Counted from the first letter of the stretch, positions 25,132-31,991 are shown. The stretch is DNA of 41,273 nucleotides from a candidate division FCPU426 bacterium (GCA_030041545.1 JASHNQ010000067.1:1-41273), one strand, 5' to 3'. Program-made: numbers and translations. The notes: generated by a model not told the origin, from the sequence alone.

Positions 25132-25491
25132 ATGAAGGTAGTCCTACAAGATATTGTGCGCGAAGTCTCAAAAGCCACTAAACTTGCCCTGCCTGACGCG
25201 CAGGTAGTTGTCCGCAAGCTTATTTCCACTTTGGAACAAGGCCTTTTAAGCGGCCAACGCATTGAAATAAGGGGTTTTGGGGTCTTTCAAACCAAGACCG
25301 TTCAGGGTAAAAAGGGCCGCGACATGGCCCGGAACCTTTCCATAGCCATTCCCGACTACCAAAAGGTTTGCTTCAAGGCCGGCAAGCATTGGAAGAGACG
25401 TTTAAAAGACCTGCCGAATAATCCGGCGCCCACGGCGGCTCCGGACGGACAATTGGAAATGCCCATTCTACTGGAAGTAGTTCACCGCTGA
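25132..25491 (+). CDS. HU/IHF-family DNA-binding protein
   Basis: A 119-residue histone-like protein. The order of elements is that of HU: helical dimer region (VVLQDIVREVSKATKLALPDAQVVVRKLISTLEQGLLSG), then RIEIRGFGVFQTKTVQGKKGRDMARN for the saddle and arm base. IPDYQKVCFKAGKHWKRRL replaces the usual VPAKKVPKFKPGKELKE. The arm tip is atypical (SIAIPDYQK in place of the usual P-containing TGE/RNP loop), and a Pro-rich tail of about 30 residues follows. The start is ATG 25132 because the -10 box covers the ATG at 25123. The mRNA is probably leaderless. It would bend or coat DNA, but partners are unknown. Confidence 0.85.
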   Translation: MKVVLQDIVREVSKATKLALPDAQVVVRKLISTLEQGLLSGQRIEIRGFGVFQTKTVQGKKGRDMARNLSIAIPDYQKVCFKAGKHWKRRLKDLPNNPAPTAAPDGQLEMPILLEVVHR

Positions 25492-25569
25492 AAAAGCCGG
25501 TGAATGAGATTGCGCATAATTCGGCGGGAAGATTCAGGGATAATGCGGATAAAGGGAAAAGGAGGAAGG

Positions 25570-26073
25570 ATGTCCACCACGGTGCATTACTTCGGCAAAA
25601 TCAGGAACCCCGAAGCCATCCGGGAAATCCAAGAGGAGTTCCGTGAGATCGCCCAGGTCAGCGGCTGGTCGCACGAGATGGTGGACCATGTCTTCACGCA
25701 GGAGGACGAGCTGCCGTCCAACCGCCTGACCCTGCGCGGCATCCGCCTCACCTTGAACAAGACCACCACGCCCCTGCAGTTGACCTTCGATAAAGACGGC
25801 TACCTTTCCCACATTTATTACGAGAAGGCGCCCGCCGACCTCATGAGCCCCCTGCCCCAGGCCCACGCCGCCCGGCAGGTGCTGCACCAGGTGCACACCA
25901 GCACGGCCGCCCGCCACGGCGACTCGGCCACCCACATCACGGTCGTGAAGCTCCTGGACTACGTCAAGAAGCGCTACGTTCCCAACCTGGAAGTCATCGA
26001 CAACACCGGCTATTGGTATTCGCGGGATGAAACGGTGCTCGCGCCCAAGAAGCTCGAACTGGCGAAGAAATAA
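25570..26073 (+). CDS. Conserved-looking hypothetical protein
   Basis: A 167-residue soluble protein with no signal peptide or membrane segment. The N-terminus STTVHYFGKIRNPEAIREIQEEFREIAQVSGW and the strand LRGIRLTLNKTTTPLQLTFDKDGYLSHI suggest a mixed alpha/beta fold. Later come several His residues (HAARQVLHQVHTSTAARHGDSATHITV) and a C-terminal DYVKKRYVPNLEVIDNTGYW. I have seen similar openings in unnamed proteins of Bacteroidota-like genomes, but I cannot name a family. ATG 25570 follows an excellent GGAGGAAGG. It lies 78 bases after the HU-like gene and may share its transcript. A strong terminator follows at 26143. Confidence 0.7.
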   Translation: MSTTVHYFGKIRNPEAIREIQEEFREIAQVSGWSHEMVDHVFTQEDELPSNRLTLRGIRLTLNKTTTPLQLTFDKDGYLSHIYYEKAPADLMSPLPQAHAARQVLHQVHTSTAARHGDSATHITVVKLLDYVKKRYVPNLEVIDNTGYWYSRDETVLAPKKLELAKK

Positions 26074-26075
26074 TT

Positions 26076-26107
26076 TCACCACAAAGACAGCAAGGCACCA
26101 AGAAAGG
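26076..26107. repeat. Word repeat arm (CACAAAGA family), left arm
   Basis: The text CACCACAAAGACAGCAAGG, followed by CACCAAGAAAGG, is matched in inverted orientation by ACCTTGGTGTCTTTGTGG at 26220-26237. The spacing of words is 7-8 bases. The pair brackets the terminator at 26143 and the start of the SpoIID gene. Confidence 0.65.
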
Positions 26108-26142
26108 TTTTTCAAAGATTGAAAAAAATCTTTTCCCCGCTG

Positions 26143-26176
26143 GCCCTTTTGGCAAACCCAAAAGGGCTTTTTTATT
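26143..26176 (+). terminator. Intrinsic terminator
   Basis: GCCCTTTTGG (26143-26152) and CCAAAAGGGC (26158-26167) form a perfect 10-bp stem with loop CAAAC. The stem is followed by a T-rich run to about 26176. It would end the HU/hypothetical transcript before the SpoIID gene. Confidence 0.85.
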
Positions 26177-26207
26177 TAAGCCTTTTTTTGAAAGCCGCCC
26201 TTCGAGT

Positions 26208-28298
26208 TTGACGATTTTTACCTTGGTGTCTTTGTGGTTTCGTGTTGGATTTTTTTGTTTTTTGCCGACCTCTCCGGTTTTCGCCGAGTCGTTCCATGTG
26301 GAGATCGGGCGCCTGTTCGCCCAAGGTCGGTTTCCCGAGATCCGCTATGCCGTGCAAAAGCGGCTGGAAGAAAACCCCGGCGACCCCGAACCCCTCCTGG
26401 AATTGGCGGACCTGGACGAGAGCCAGGGGGATTACGCCGGCGCCGTGGCCGCCTACCAGGATTACCTCGCCCAAAAGGACGATTGGACGGTGCGGCGGTC
26501 CCTGGCCCTGGCCCGGGAACAAATGGGGGATTTCGCCAACGCCGCCCGGGACCTGAAGTCCCTGGGGCAGGAACACCCCAAAGACCCCGAGCTCCTCTGG
26601 GGCCTGGCGCGGCTCTGCCTGGAACAGGCCCGCTGGAAAAGCGTCCGAGCCCAGGCCTCACGCCGCCAAGCCCTGAAGGAGGCGCAGGAGGACTTGACCG
26701 CCCTTGCCGGCTTGGCCCCCCATTTCACCCTGGCTACCTGGGAGCTGGCGGAGGTTTCCCGGCAACTGGGCGATGCCTCCGAAGCCCTCAAGGCCTATGA
26801 GCAGGTGCTCCAGCAGGACGCCAGCTTCAAGCGCGCCCACCGCTATATCGCCCGGCTCCTGGCCCGGAAGGGGAAATATACCGAAGCCCTGGCCAAGTAC
26901 GAGCAGGCCCTGGAGGTGGAGCCCAACGATGAAGGCCTGAAAAAAGAGGCCCAAAGGGCGGCCCTGTCGGCGCCCCGCGAGGACCAAAAGCGCAAGAAAG
27001 AGCGCGAGGAACAGTGGGAAAGCTGGGTCCCGCCAAGGGAAACCCCCATCGCGCCTTCCCCCGTGACCCTCCGGGTCGGCCTTTTAACCGGCATGGGCCA
27101 CCTGGTTTTCCGGGGGGAGTCGGACCTCCAGGTGGAGACCCCGGCGGGGGCGCCCCTTACCGTCTTGAAGGCCGGGAAGGACTACGACATCCTGTACCAG
27201 CGGACCCAGCCGTCCCGGGGGCCCAAGGACGCCTGGAAGATCCGGGATAAAAAGGGAAAAACGGTGATGACCTTCGACCAGCGGCTTTGGATAACGCCCC
27301 TGGACCCCCCCAAACCCATCGTGTTGCACGCCATCCCCTCCAACCCCGGCTATTTCTTCGCCAAGGAGGAGGACCGGGCCTACCGGGGCCTGGTGGAGAT
27401 CTTGCCCAAGGCCGGGGAAGGCTTCAACGTCGTCAACCGCGTTTCCTTGGAGGACTACACGGCGGGAGTCCTGCCCTCCGAGATGGCCTCCAGCTGGCCC
27501 ATGGAGGCCCTGAAGGCCCAGGCCGTGGTGGCGCGCAGCTACGCGCTTTCCAGGCTGGGACGTCACGACGGCGAAGGCTTCGACGTAACCGACGACGTAC
27601 AGGACCAGGTGTACCGGGGCTTGAGGGCTGAGACGGAGCGTTCCAACCAGGCCGTGCGGGGGACGGCCGGGATGGTGGTGGAGCACGGGGGCAAGGTGGT
27701 GCCCACGGTTTTTTCCGCCCAGTGCGGCGGCCATACCCAGGACTACAGCGAGGCCTGGGGATTCCCGGCGCCGGTGGTGGGCGTGGCCGATTACGACCCC
27801 CGCTACAACCAGGACATGGAATTCCCCCTTTCGCCCGATCGCATGGAGCGGTGGATCAAGGAAGACCGGGAGGCCTGGTGCCGTTTCTGGGGCTTAAAGG
27901 GCTACGGCAACTACCGGTGGGCCTGGATTATTTCCGCCGCAGACCTCCAAAATAAGGCCCCGGGCATCGGGCGCATCCGCCGCGTCACGGTCACGCAACG
28001 TTCCACGGCGGGCTGGGCCGAGCGGCTCTGGGTGGAGGGGGAAACGGGCGACCGTGTTTTCAAGGGAGACAGCATCCGCGGCTTCCTGGGCGGCATCCGC
28101 AGCAACCTCATTTGGATCGAACCCCAATTTAACCCCCAAGGCTGGCCCGAGGAGTTTATCATCTACGGGGGTGGCTGGGGCCACGGCGTGGGCATGTGCC
28201 AGGTGGGCTGTTACGGCCTGGCCCTGGCCGGCAGGGATTTCCGGGAGATTCTCCGCCATTATTTCCCCGAGGGCAGCCTCGAACAACTGAACCCCTAA
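26208..28298 (+). CDS. Exported TPR-SpoIID/LytB-domain protein
   Basis: A 696-residue protein. The signal peptide (LVSLWFRVGFFCFLPTSPVFA, cut before E27) is followed by tetratricopeptide repeats (about 30-250, e.g. DASEALKAYEQVLQQDASFKRAHRYIARLLARKGKYTEALAKYEQAL split over two units). A charged linker and a SpoIID/LytB domain follow (about 405-690: SLEDYTAGVLPSEMASSWPMEALKAQAVVARSYAL in pieces, VFSAQCGGHT, GGGWGHGVGMCQVG). SpoIID enzymes are lytic transglycosylases acting on denuded glycan; the catalytic Glu is in LPSEM. No sporulation genes are seen, so cell-wall remodelling is the likelier role. The frame has no ATG: TTG 26208 is the first candidate, with weak ribosome site, and TTG 26223, GTG 26226 and TTG 26232 are others. 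Residues 5-13 come from a word repeat. Confidence 0.87.
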   Translation: MTIFTLVSLWFRVGFFCFLPTSPVFAESFHVEIGRLFAQGRFPEIRYAVQKRLEENPGDPEPLLELADLDESQGDYAGAVAAYQDYLAQKDDWTVRRSLALAREQMGDFANAARDLKSLGQEHPKDPELLWGLARLCLEQARWKSVRAQASRRQALKEAQEDLTALAGLAPHFTLATWELAEVSRQLGDASEALKAYEQVLQQDASFKRAHRYIARLLARKGKYTEALAKYEQALEVEPNDEGLKKEAQRAALSAPREDQKRKKEREEQWESWVPPRETPIAPSPVTLRVGLLTGMGHLVFRGESDLQVETPAGAPLTVLKAGKDYDILYQRTQPSRGPKDAWKIRDKKGKTVMTFDQRLWITPLDPPKPIVLHAIPSNPGYFFAKEEDRAYRGLVEILPKAGEGFNVVNRVSLEDYTAGVLPSEMASSWPMEALKAQAVVARSYALSRLGRHDGEGFDVTDDVQDQVYRGLRAETERSNQAVRGTAGMVVEHGGKVVPTVFSAQCGGHTQDYSEAWGFPAPVVGVADYDPRYNQDMEFPLSPDRMERWIKEDREAWCRFWGLKGYGNYRWAWIISAADLQNKAPGIGRIRRVTVTQRSTAGWAERLWVEGETGDRVFKGDSIRGFLGGIRSNLIWIEPQFNPQGWPEEFIIYGGGWGHGVGMCQVGCYGLALAGRDFREILRHYFPEGSLEQLNP
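26220..26244. repeat. Word repeat arm (CACAAAGA family), right arm inside SpoIID gene
   Basis: The inverted partner of 26076-26107. It lies in the first codons of the SpoIID gene and encodes TLVSLWFRV, part of the signal peptide. Confidence 0.65.
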
Positions 28299-28308
28299 GG
28301 CGACTTAG

Positions 28309-28408
28309 CCACAGATAAATGGGATTGATGGGATACAAGGAATTAAATAAGATGAAGGTTCTTAAGAAAAATTTTGCCTATCTGTGTTCATCCGTGTTCA
28401 TCTGTGGC
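28309..28408. repeat. 10-bp word repeat element overlapping a lipoprotein start
   Basis: CCACAGAT (28309-28316) is inverted relative to a three-unit array of 10-bp words (ATCTGTGTTC, ATCCGTGTTC, ATCTGTGGC; 28380-28408). The array lies in the coding sequence and gives residues 10-19 of the lipoprotein below. Confidence 0.7.
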
Positions 28409-28960
28409 AAAAGAGGACTTCTGTTTTTTTCTCTTTTATCCGTGGTTTCGCTGGGCCTGGTTTCCTGTTTCGGGCTCGACCGCGACATGGGGCTGGTGAA
28501 AGTCCCCGACCTCCAGCAACGCTCCGGCATCACGGGCACCCAGGCCGATCCAGCCCCCCTGGACCCCTTCAAACGGTACGATCTGGTCATGGCGGCCGAT
28601 GAGTGCCGGTTCTTCAGCATGAAGGTGCCCTCCAAGTGGTACTGGAAAATCTACCTAACCGTCGCCAACCGGGAGGATATGCGGCGTGGCAGCCTGAGGG
28701 CGGCCATTGCCTCCGCTACCCCCCCCTGGAGCCCCCTGCCGGCCACCAGTTTCAATAAAAGCTTCGACCTGGGGGGGAGGGAAGGGGACCAGGTCGTATT
28801 GGCCGTTGGGAACACCCAGGACGACCGGCTGGCCTACCTCCAGCTGTGCCAGACGGGCGCGCCGCTTCACATCACCATCCAAAGCGAGGTGTCCGCCACC
28901 AGCGCCTTGATGGGGCCTGGCGACAACAGCCAGGCCATCACCGCCACGCCCAGCGAATAA
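28352..28960 (+). CDS. Lipoprotein of unknown function with repeat-derived signal region
   Basis: A 202-residue protein. The hydrophobic segment LLFFSLLSVVSLGLVSC ends in lipobox LVSC (C39). The n-region is unusually long because residues 10-19 (YLCSSVFICG) are encoded by the 10-bp word repeat. The mature part has a Pro-rich start and a beta-rich domain containing DECRFFSMKVPSKWYWKIYLTV, with no family that I recognise. ATG 28352 has AAGGA about ten bases upstream. An ATG/GTG-free stretch follows the repeat except for GTG 28391, so the start is not certain. It lies 53 bases after the SpoIID gene on the same strand. Confidence 0.62.
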   Translation: MKVLKKNFAYLCSSVFICGKRGLLFFSLLSVVSLGLVSCFGLDRDMGLVKVPDLQQRSGITGTQADPAPLDPFKRYDLVMAADECRFFSMKVPSKWYWKIYLTVANREDMRRGSLRAAIASATPPWSPLPATSFNKSFDLGGREGDQVVLAVGNTQDDRLAYLQLCQTGAPLHITIQSEVSATSALMGPGDNSQAITATPSE

Positions 28961-28969
28961 AATCAGCCG

Positions 28970-29027
28970 TCAGGTCCCAGGTTTCAGGCCTTCGCCGACA
29001 CCTGGCACCTAATACCTGACACCTGGA
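28970..29027. repeat. Inverted heptad arrays, family D
   Basis: Three phased 7-mers of consensus TCAGGTY (28970-28990), a 9-base centre, and four 7-mers of the complementary form ACCTGRC (29000-29027). The last word (ACCTGGA) and the following G supply the GGAG ribosome site of the next gene. Confidence 0.8.
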
Positions 29028-29033
29028 GTTTGA

Positions 29034-29501
29034 ATGCCGTTTTATTTCGCCTATGGTTCCAGCCTCCTGCGCGCCCAAATGGAACGCCGTCTCATGGGCA
29101 ACCGGCCCGTCACCCGCGCTTACTTGCGGGGCTATCGCCTGGCTTTCATGGGAAACTCCACCGAGCGCAAGGGCCCGGTCGTTAACCTTCTGCCCGACCC
29201 CTCCCGCTTCGTCCCCGGAACCCTCTACGAGCTCAACGAGGTCATGATCCACTACCTGGACCGCGCTGAGGCCTGTGAAAAGGGAACCTATCAAAAAGTG
29301 GACGTCATTGTGGAAAAGGATGATGGTGAAAAGGCGAATGCCACGGCCTACCAACTGTCCAAGGAAAACCCGCCTTTTGGAAATCCTAACCTGGGTTATC
29401 TCCTGCAGGTCAAACAAGGCTATAAGGAATGGGGCCTGCCGGAGGAGGTTTTGGAAGAGGCCCTGGAGTGGAGCCGTCGAAACAAAAATCCAAACCCGTG
29501 A
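29034..29501 (+). CDS. Gamma-glutamylcyclotransferase-like (GGCT/AIG2) protein
   Basis: A 155-residue cytoplasmic protein of the GGCT-like fold. The substrate-loop signature is FAYGSSL (residues 5-11). The catalytic glutamate is E79 in LDRAEACEKGTYQK, matching the family pattern D-x-x-E-(x)n-Y. These enzymes release 5-oxoproline from gamma-glutamyl amines or dipeptides; the exact substrate is not readable. The conserved beta-barrel core is complete. ATG 29034 uses GGAG six bases upstream, contributed by the heptad repeat. It stands alone between a lipoprotein and an SDR-like gene on the same strand. Confidence 0.85.
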   Translation: MPFYFAYGSSLLRAQMERRLMGNRPVTRAYLRGYRLAFMGNSTERKGPVVNLLPDPSRFVPGTLYELNEVMIHYLDRAEACEKGTYQKVDVIVEKDDGEKANATAYQLSKENPPFGNPNLGYLLQVKQGYKEWGLPEEVLEEALEWSRRNKNPNP

Positions 29502-29652
29502 GAAAAAGTTCTTGAAAAATTCCAGCTTTCCTTTCCCGCCGAACGGATTTCATTAAACCGCCGTTAAGTCACAGACTTCCTTCAAATCCACAACCTCCTT
29601 TACCGGCGCCACGCGTCTAAAACTCTTGGGTGAGTTGGAAGGGTGGATTGGC

Positions 29653-30537
29653 ATGAAGATTTTCTTGGCAGGGAGTTTGGGGCCGTTAGGAAAACGAGTT
29701 GTCAAGCTTTTGGCCGCTGAAGGACATGAAGTCACCGCGCCGGTCGGTTCCAAATCCCTTTTGGAAAAGGCGAAATCCCTTGGGGCCAAGCCCCAGCTTT
29801 TAAACCCCTCGAACCTCGGCGACATGGAAGCGGCGCTGTACGGACAAGAGGCCGTCATCAACCTGGTTGCGGACGACAACAACCCCCGGGCTTGGAAAAA
29901 GGACCCGGCCCGGATGCGCGCCGTTTCCCTCAACCTGGCCAAGGCGTCCCTGCTCAATAAAATCGGGAGGTTCATCCAGGAATCGACGGTTTTCCTCTAC
30001 TCGGACCGGAATGGGGACTGGGTGGAAGAAGATGCACCGGGAAAACACGACGCTTTCGCCACAACAGCCCTTGAGATCGAAAAAAGCATCCAGGAAATGA
30101 AAAGGGCCGGCGCGACTCCCGTGGTCCTGCGCTTCGCCGATTTCTACTCGTCCGACCACGAAGCCACCCGGAGGATCCTGCGCTGGACCCGGTTGGGTTT
30201 CTACCTTGACGCCGGATCGCCGGAAGGCTACCTGCCCCGCATCCACCTGGATGACGCCGCTAACGCGGTATCGCTGGCGCTCAAGGCGCCGGCCGGCGTT
30301 TGGAACGTCTCCGAGGACGAACCCGCCACCCGGCGGCAATCCTCCGAAGCCCTTTCCCTCGTCTTGGGCCGCAAACTTTCCCAACCTTCCCCCTGGACCG
30401 CCTCGCTGCTTCAAGCCCCGGCGGCGCCCTGCCGGTCCCTCCGGGTTTCCAACCATAAGTTCAAAGAGGCCACGGGCTGGAATCCACTTTACCCATCGAT
30501 GACGGTGGGCTGGAAGGCGGTAGCGGGCTTCGCCTAG
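29653..30537 (+). CDS. Atypical extended SDR / NAD(P)-binding epimerase-like protein
   Basis: A 294-residue Rossmann protein of the NAD-dependent epimerase/dehydratase type. The dinucleotide motif is GSLGPLG near the N-terminus, and AVINLVADDNNPRAW follows strand 4. The C-terminal half contains LPRIHLDDAANAVSLAL and GVWNVSEDEPATRRQSSEAL, typical of extended SDRs that bind sugar nucleotides or act as sensors. At the usual YxxxK catalytic site it has F135 and A139 (DAFATTALEIEK), so ordinary dehydrogenase or epimerase chemistry is doubtful. ATG 29653 (MKIFLAG) is preferred to an upstream GTG/TTG in frame because the Rossmann strand starts here. There is a GGAAGGG site about ten bases before. 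Confidence 0.8.
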   Translation: MKIFLAGSLGPLGKRVVKLLAAEGHEVTAPVGSKSLLEKAKSLGAKPQLLNPSNLGDMEAALYGQEAVINLVADDNNPRAWKKDPARMRAVSLNLAKASLLNKIGRFIQESTVFLYSDRNGDWVEEDAPGKHDAFATTALEIEKSIQEMKRAGATPVVLRFADFYSSDHEATRRILRWTRLGFYLDAGSPEGYLPRIHLDDAANAVSLALKAPAGVWNVSEDEPATRRQSSEALSLVLGRKLSQPSPWTASLLQAPAAPCRSLRVSNHKFKEATGWNPLYPSMTVGWKAVAGFA

Positions 30538-30596
30538 CCCTCCCCCCCCTTCCTTTTCCCTTCCAAAATTCCAACCGAGAAAATTTTAAATTGCGG

Positions 30597-30650
30597 TTGA
30601 CATTTTGGGTTCACGGTTATATTTTACTTTTTAGTTAATTAACTAAAAGG
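30597..30650 (+). promoter_or_regulatory. Promoter and 20-bp palindromic operator of the ArsR operon
   Basis: TTGACA (30597-30602) is a perfect -35. A TATATT or overlapping TATTTT box lies 15-17 bases downstream. A perfect 20-bp palindrome, TTTTAGTTAA with TTAACTAAAA, covers 30629-30648, between the -10 region and the ATG at 30660. Its right end (AAAAGG) also serves as the ribosome site. Binding of the encoded repressor here would block both transcription and translation start, so autoregulation is likely. Confidence 0.8.
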
Positions 30651-30659
30651 TTAAATTAT

Positions 30660-31007
30660 ATGCCGACCGACCAACTCAGCGGTACCTTCCAGGCCCTGGC
30701 CGACCCCACCCGGCGGGCCATGCTGGCCCGCCTCACGCAGGGAGAGGCCTCGGTGCAAGAACTGGCCCGGCCCTTCAAGATGAGCCTGCCGGCCATCTCC
30801 AAGCACCTCAAGGTGCTGGAGAAAAGCGGGCTGATCGTGCGCCGCAGCGAGGCGCAAAAGCGGCTTTGCAAGCTTGAGACCCAGCGCATGAAGGATGCGG
30901 TGGACTGGCTGGAACACCATCGCAAGCTTTGGGAGGACCGGCTGGATCGGCTGGACGAATACTTGAAGGAGCTCCAGCAAAAGGAAGAAAAGGAGAGGAA
31001 AAAATGA
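30660..31007 (+). CDS. ArsR-family winged-helix repressor (SdpR-like)
   Basis: A 115-residue DNA-binding protein. The ArsR/SmtB winged-helix core is clear: FQALADPTRRAMLARLTQGEASVQELARPFKMSLPAISKHLKVLEKSGLIVRR (residues about 8-60; recognition helix in MSLPAISKHLKVL). The metal-binding ELCVCDL motif is absent, so it belongs to the non-metal SdpR-like branch. Members of this branch often sit next to AHSA1/SRPBCC genes, as here. A charged C-terminal helix probably dimerises. It is translated from the A of TATATG after AAAAGG in the operator palindrome. Its TGA overlaps the next ATG (ATGA). Confidence 0.92.
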   Translation: MPTDQLSGTFQALADPTRRAMLARLTQGEASVQELARPFKMSLPAISKHLKVLEKSGLIVRRSEAQKRLCKLETQRMKDAVDWLEHHRKLWEDRLDRLDEYLKELQQKEEKERKK

Positions 31008-31489
31008 TGCCCACGGACAGCCGTTCCGCCAAGACTTTGAACATCGAGCGCTTATTCGACGCGCCCCGGGACTTGGTTTGGGAGGCCTGGACCCAGCCCG
31101 AACATTTCACGCGTTGGTTCGGGCCAAGGGAGGCCACCATGCCGTCCTGCCGCATGGAGGCCCGCCCCGGTGGAACGATCTTTTTCTGCCACCACTTTGA
31201 TGGCGGTAACGCCGTGTTCAAGGGGGAACGGGATATTTGGATCAAAGGCAGTTACCTTGAGGTTGTTCGTCCCGAACGTTTGGTTTTTACCGTTCATTTT
31301 TCGGACAAGGACGGTCAAGTGGTGGAAAGGCCGGGATTTTCCAGGGAAAGCCTGATCGAGGTGACATTCCAGGAAAGCGGCAGCCAAACCGAAGTCATCA
31401 TCCGACAAACTGGACTTAAAGCCGACCAGGGCGAGTCGGAGGGCTGGAGGCAGGGGTTGGATAGGCTTGAAGAATTGTTAAAAGTGTAA
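31004..31489 (+). CDS. AHSA1/SRPBCC-domain protein 1
   Basis: A 161-residue helix-grip (START-like) protein of the AHSA1 family: LNIERLFDAPRDLVWEAWTQPEHFTRWFGP at the N-terminus, then the curved sheet (GTIFFCHHF, VVRPERLVFTVHF) and the long C-terminal helix (GWRQGLDRLEELLKV). Such proteins bind hydrophobic ligands in a cavity; the ligand is unknown. ATG 31004 (or 31007) follows AGGAGAGG and overlaps the ArsR stop, so translation is coupled. The TAA stop falls inside a heptad word array (31477-31511), and the last residues LLKV are encoded by it. Confidence 0.9.
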   Translation: MMPTDSRSAKTLNIERLFDAPRDLVWEAWTQPEHFTRWFGPREATMPSCRMEARPGGTIFFCHHFDGGNAVFKGERDIWIKGSYLEVVRPERLVFTVHFSDKDGQVVERPGFSRESLIEVTFQESGSQTEVIIRQTGLKADQGESEGWRQGLDRLEELLKV

Positions 31490-31511
31490 AGGTTAAAAGT
31501 AGAAAGGTTAA
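31477..31511 (+). repeat. Heptad array, family E
   Basis: Five phased AT-rich 7-mers (GTTAAAA, GTGTAAA, GGTTAAA, AGTAGAA, AGGTTAA). The first two overlap the 3' end and stop codon of the SRPBCC gene. I did not find a clear opposing arm nearby. Confidence 0.55.
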
Positions 31512-31513
31512 GC

Positions 31514-31958
31514 CGTCCTTGCGAGGAATAGCCACCGATTAGGCGGCTGTTTATGACAGGCTTGAAGTAGTTGGCCTGCATTCGGCCAACCATCCTGGGG
31601 CTAAAGCCCCAGGACAACCCAGTTCCAAATAATTTCCTTGGGAAAAGGCTTATTTCAAACCTTCGGCGGTGCTCAGGGCCCTGAGGCTCTCGAAGGGCTG
31701 GAGTTGCTTCGGGCAGGACCAGTCCCCTATTCGGGGACCAAGCCCTCCTATGAAACAACACCAGGCACCCCTCACCCCGCCCGTCTCCCTAAAAGCTCTC
31801 ACAGGGGAAAGCCCCTGTGTACCCCCAAAACCGAAAAGCCAAGGGGCGAGGGTGACGAGTACTCCTTCTCCCTTGAGGGGAGAAGGATGGGATGAGGGTG
31901 ATTGTTTCTTACTCAAATCACCCGGCGCCTTCCGGTGGGCCCTGGCTCGCAATGACGA
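31514..31958. repeat. Cluster of at least six different hairpin repeats
   Basis: This 500-base gene-free spacer is a patchwork of palindromes. They are GTTGGCC-N7-GGCCAAC (31570-31590), TCCTGGGGCT-AA-AGCCCCAGGA (31593-31614), an outer CCTTCG/CGAAGG pair around the perfect CTCAGGGCCCTGAG (31660-31696), GTCCCC-N5-GGGGAC (31722-31738), CACAGGGG-N4-CCCCTGTG (31800-31819) and TCCTTCTCCC-N5-GGGAGAAGGA (31863-31887). The ends carry inverted TTGCGAGG/CTCGCAATGACG words (31514-31526 and 31943-31958). No coding sequence is supported. Confidence 0.8.
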
Positions 31959-31991
31959 ACAAACGCTGAAATAAAAATAAGGAGGCTGGTT

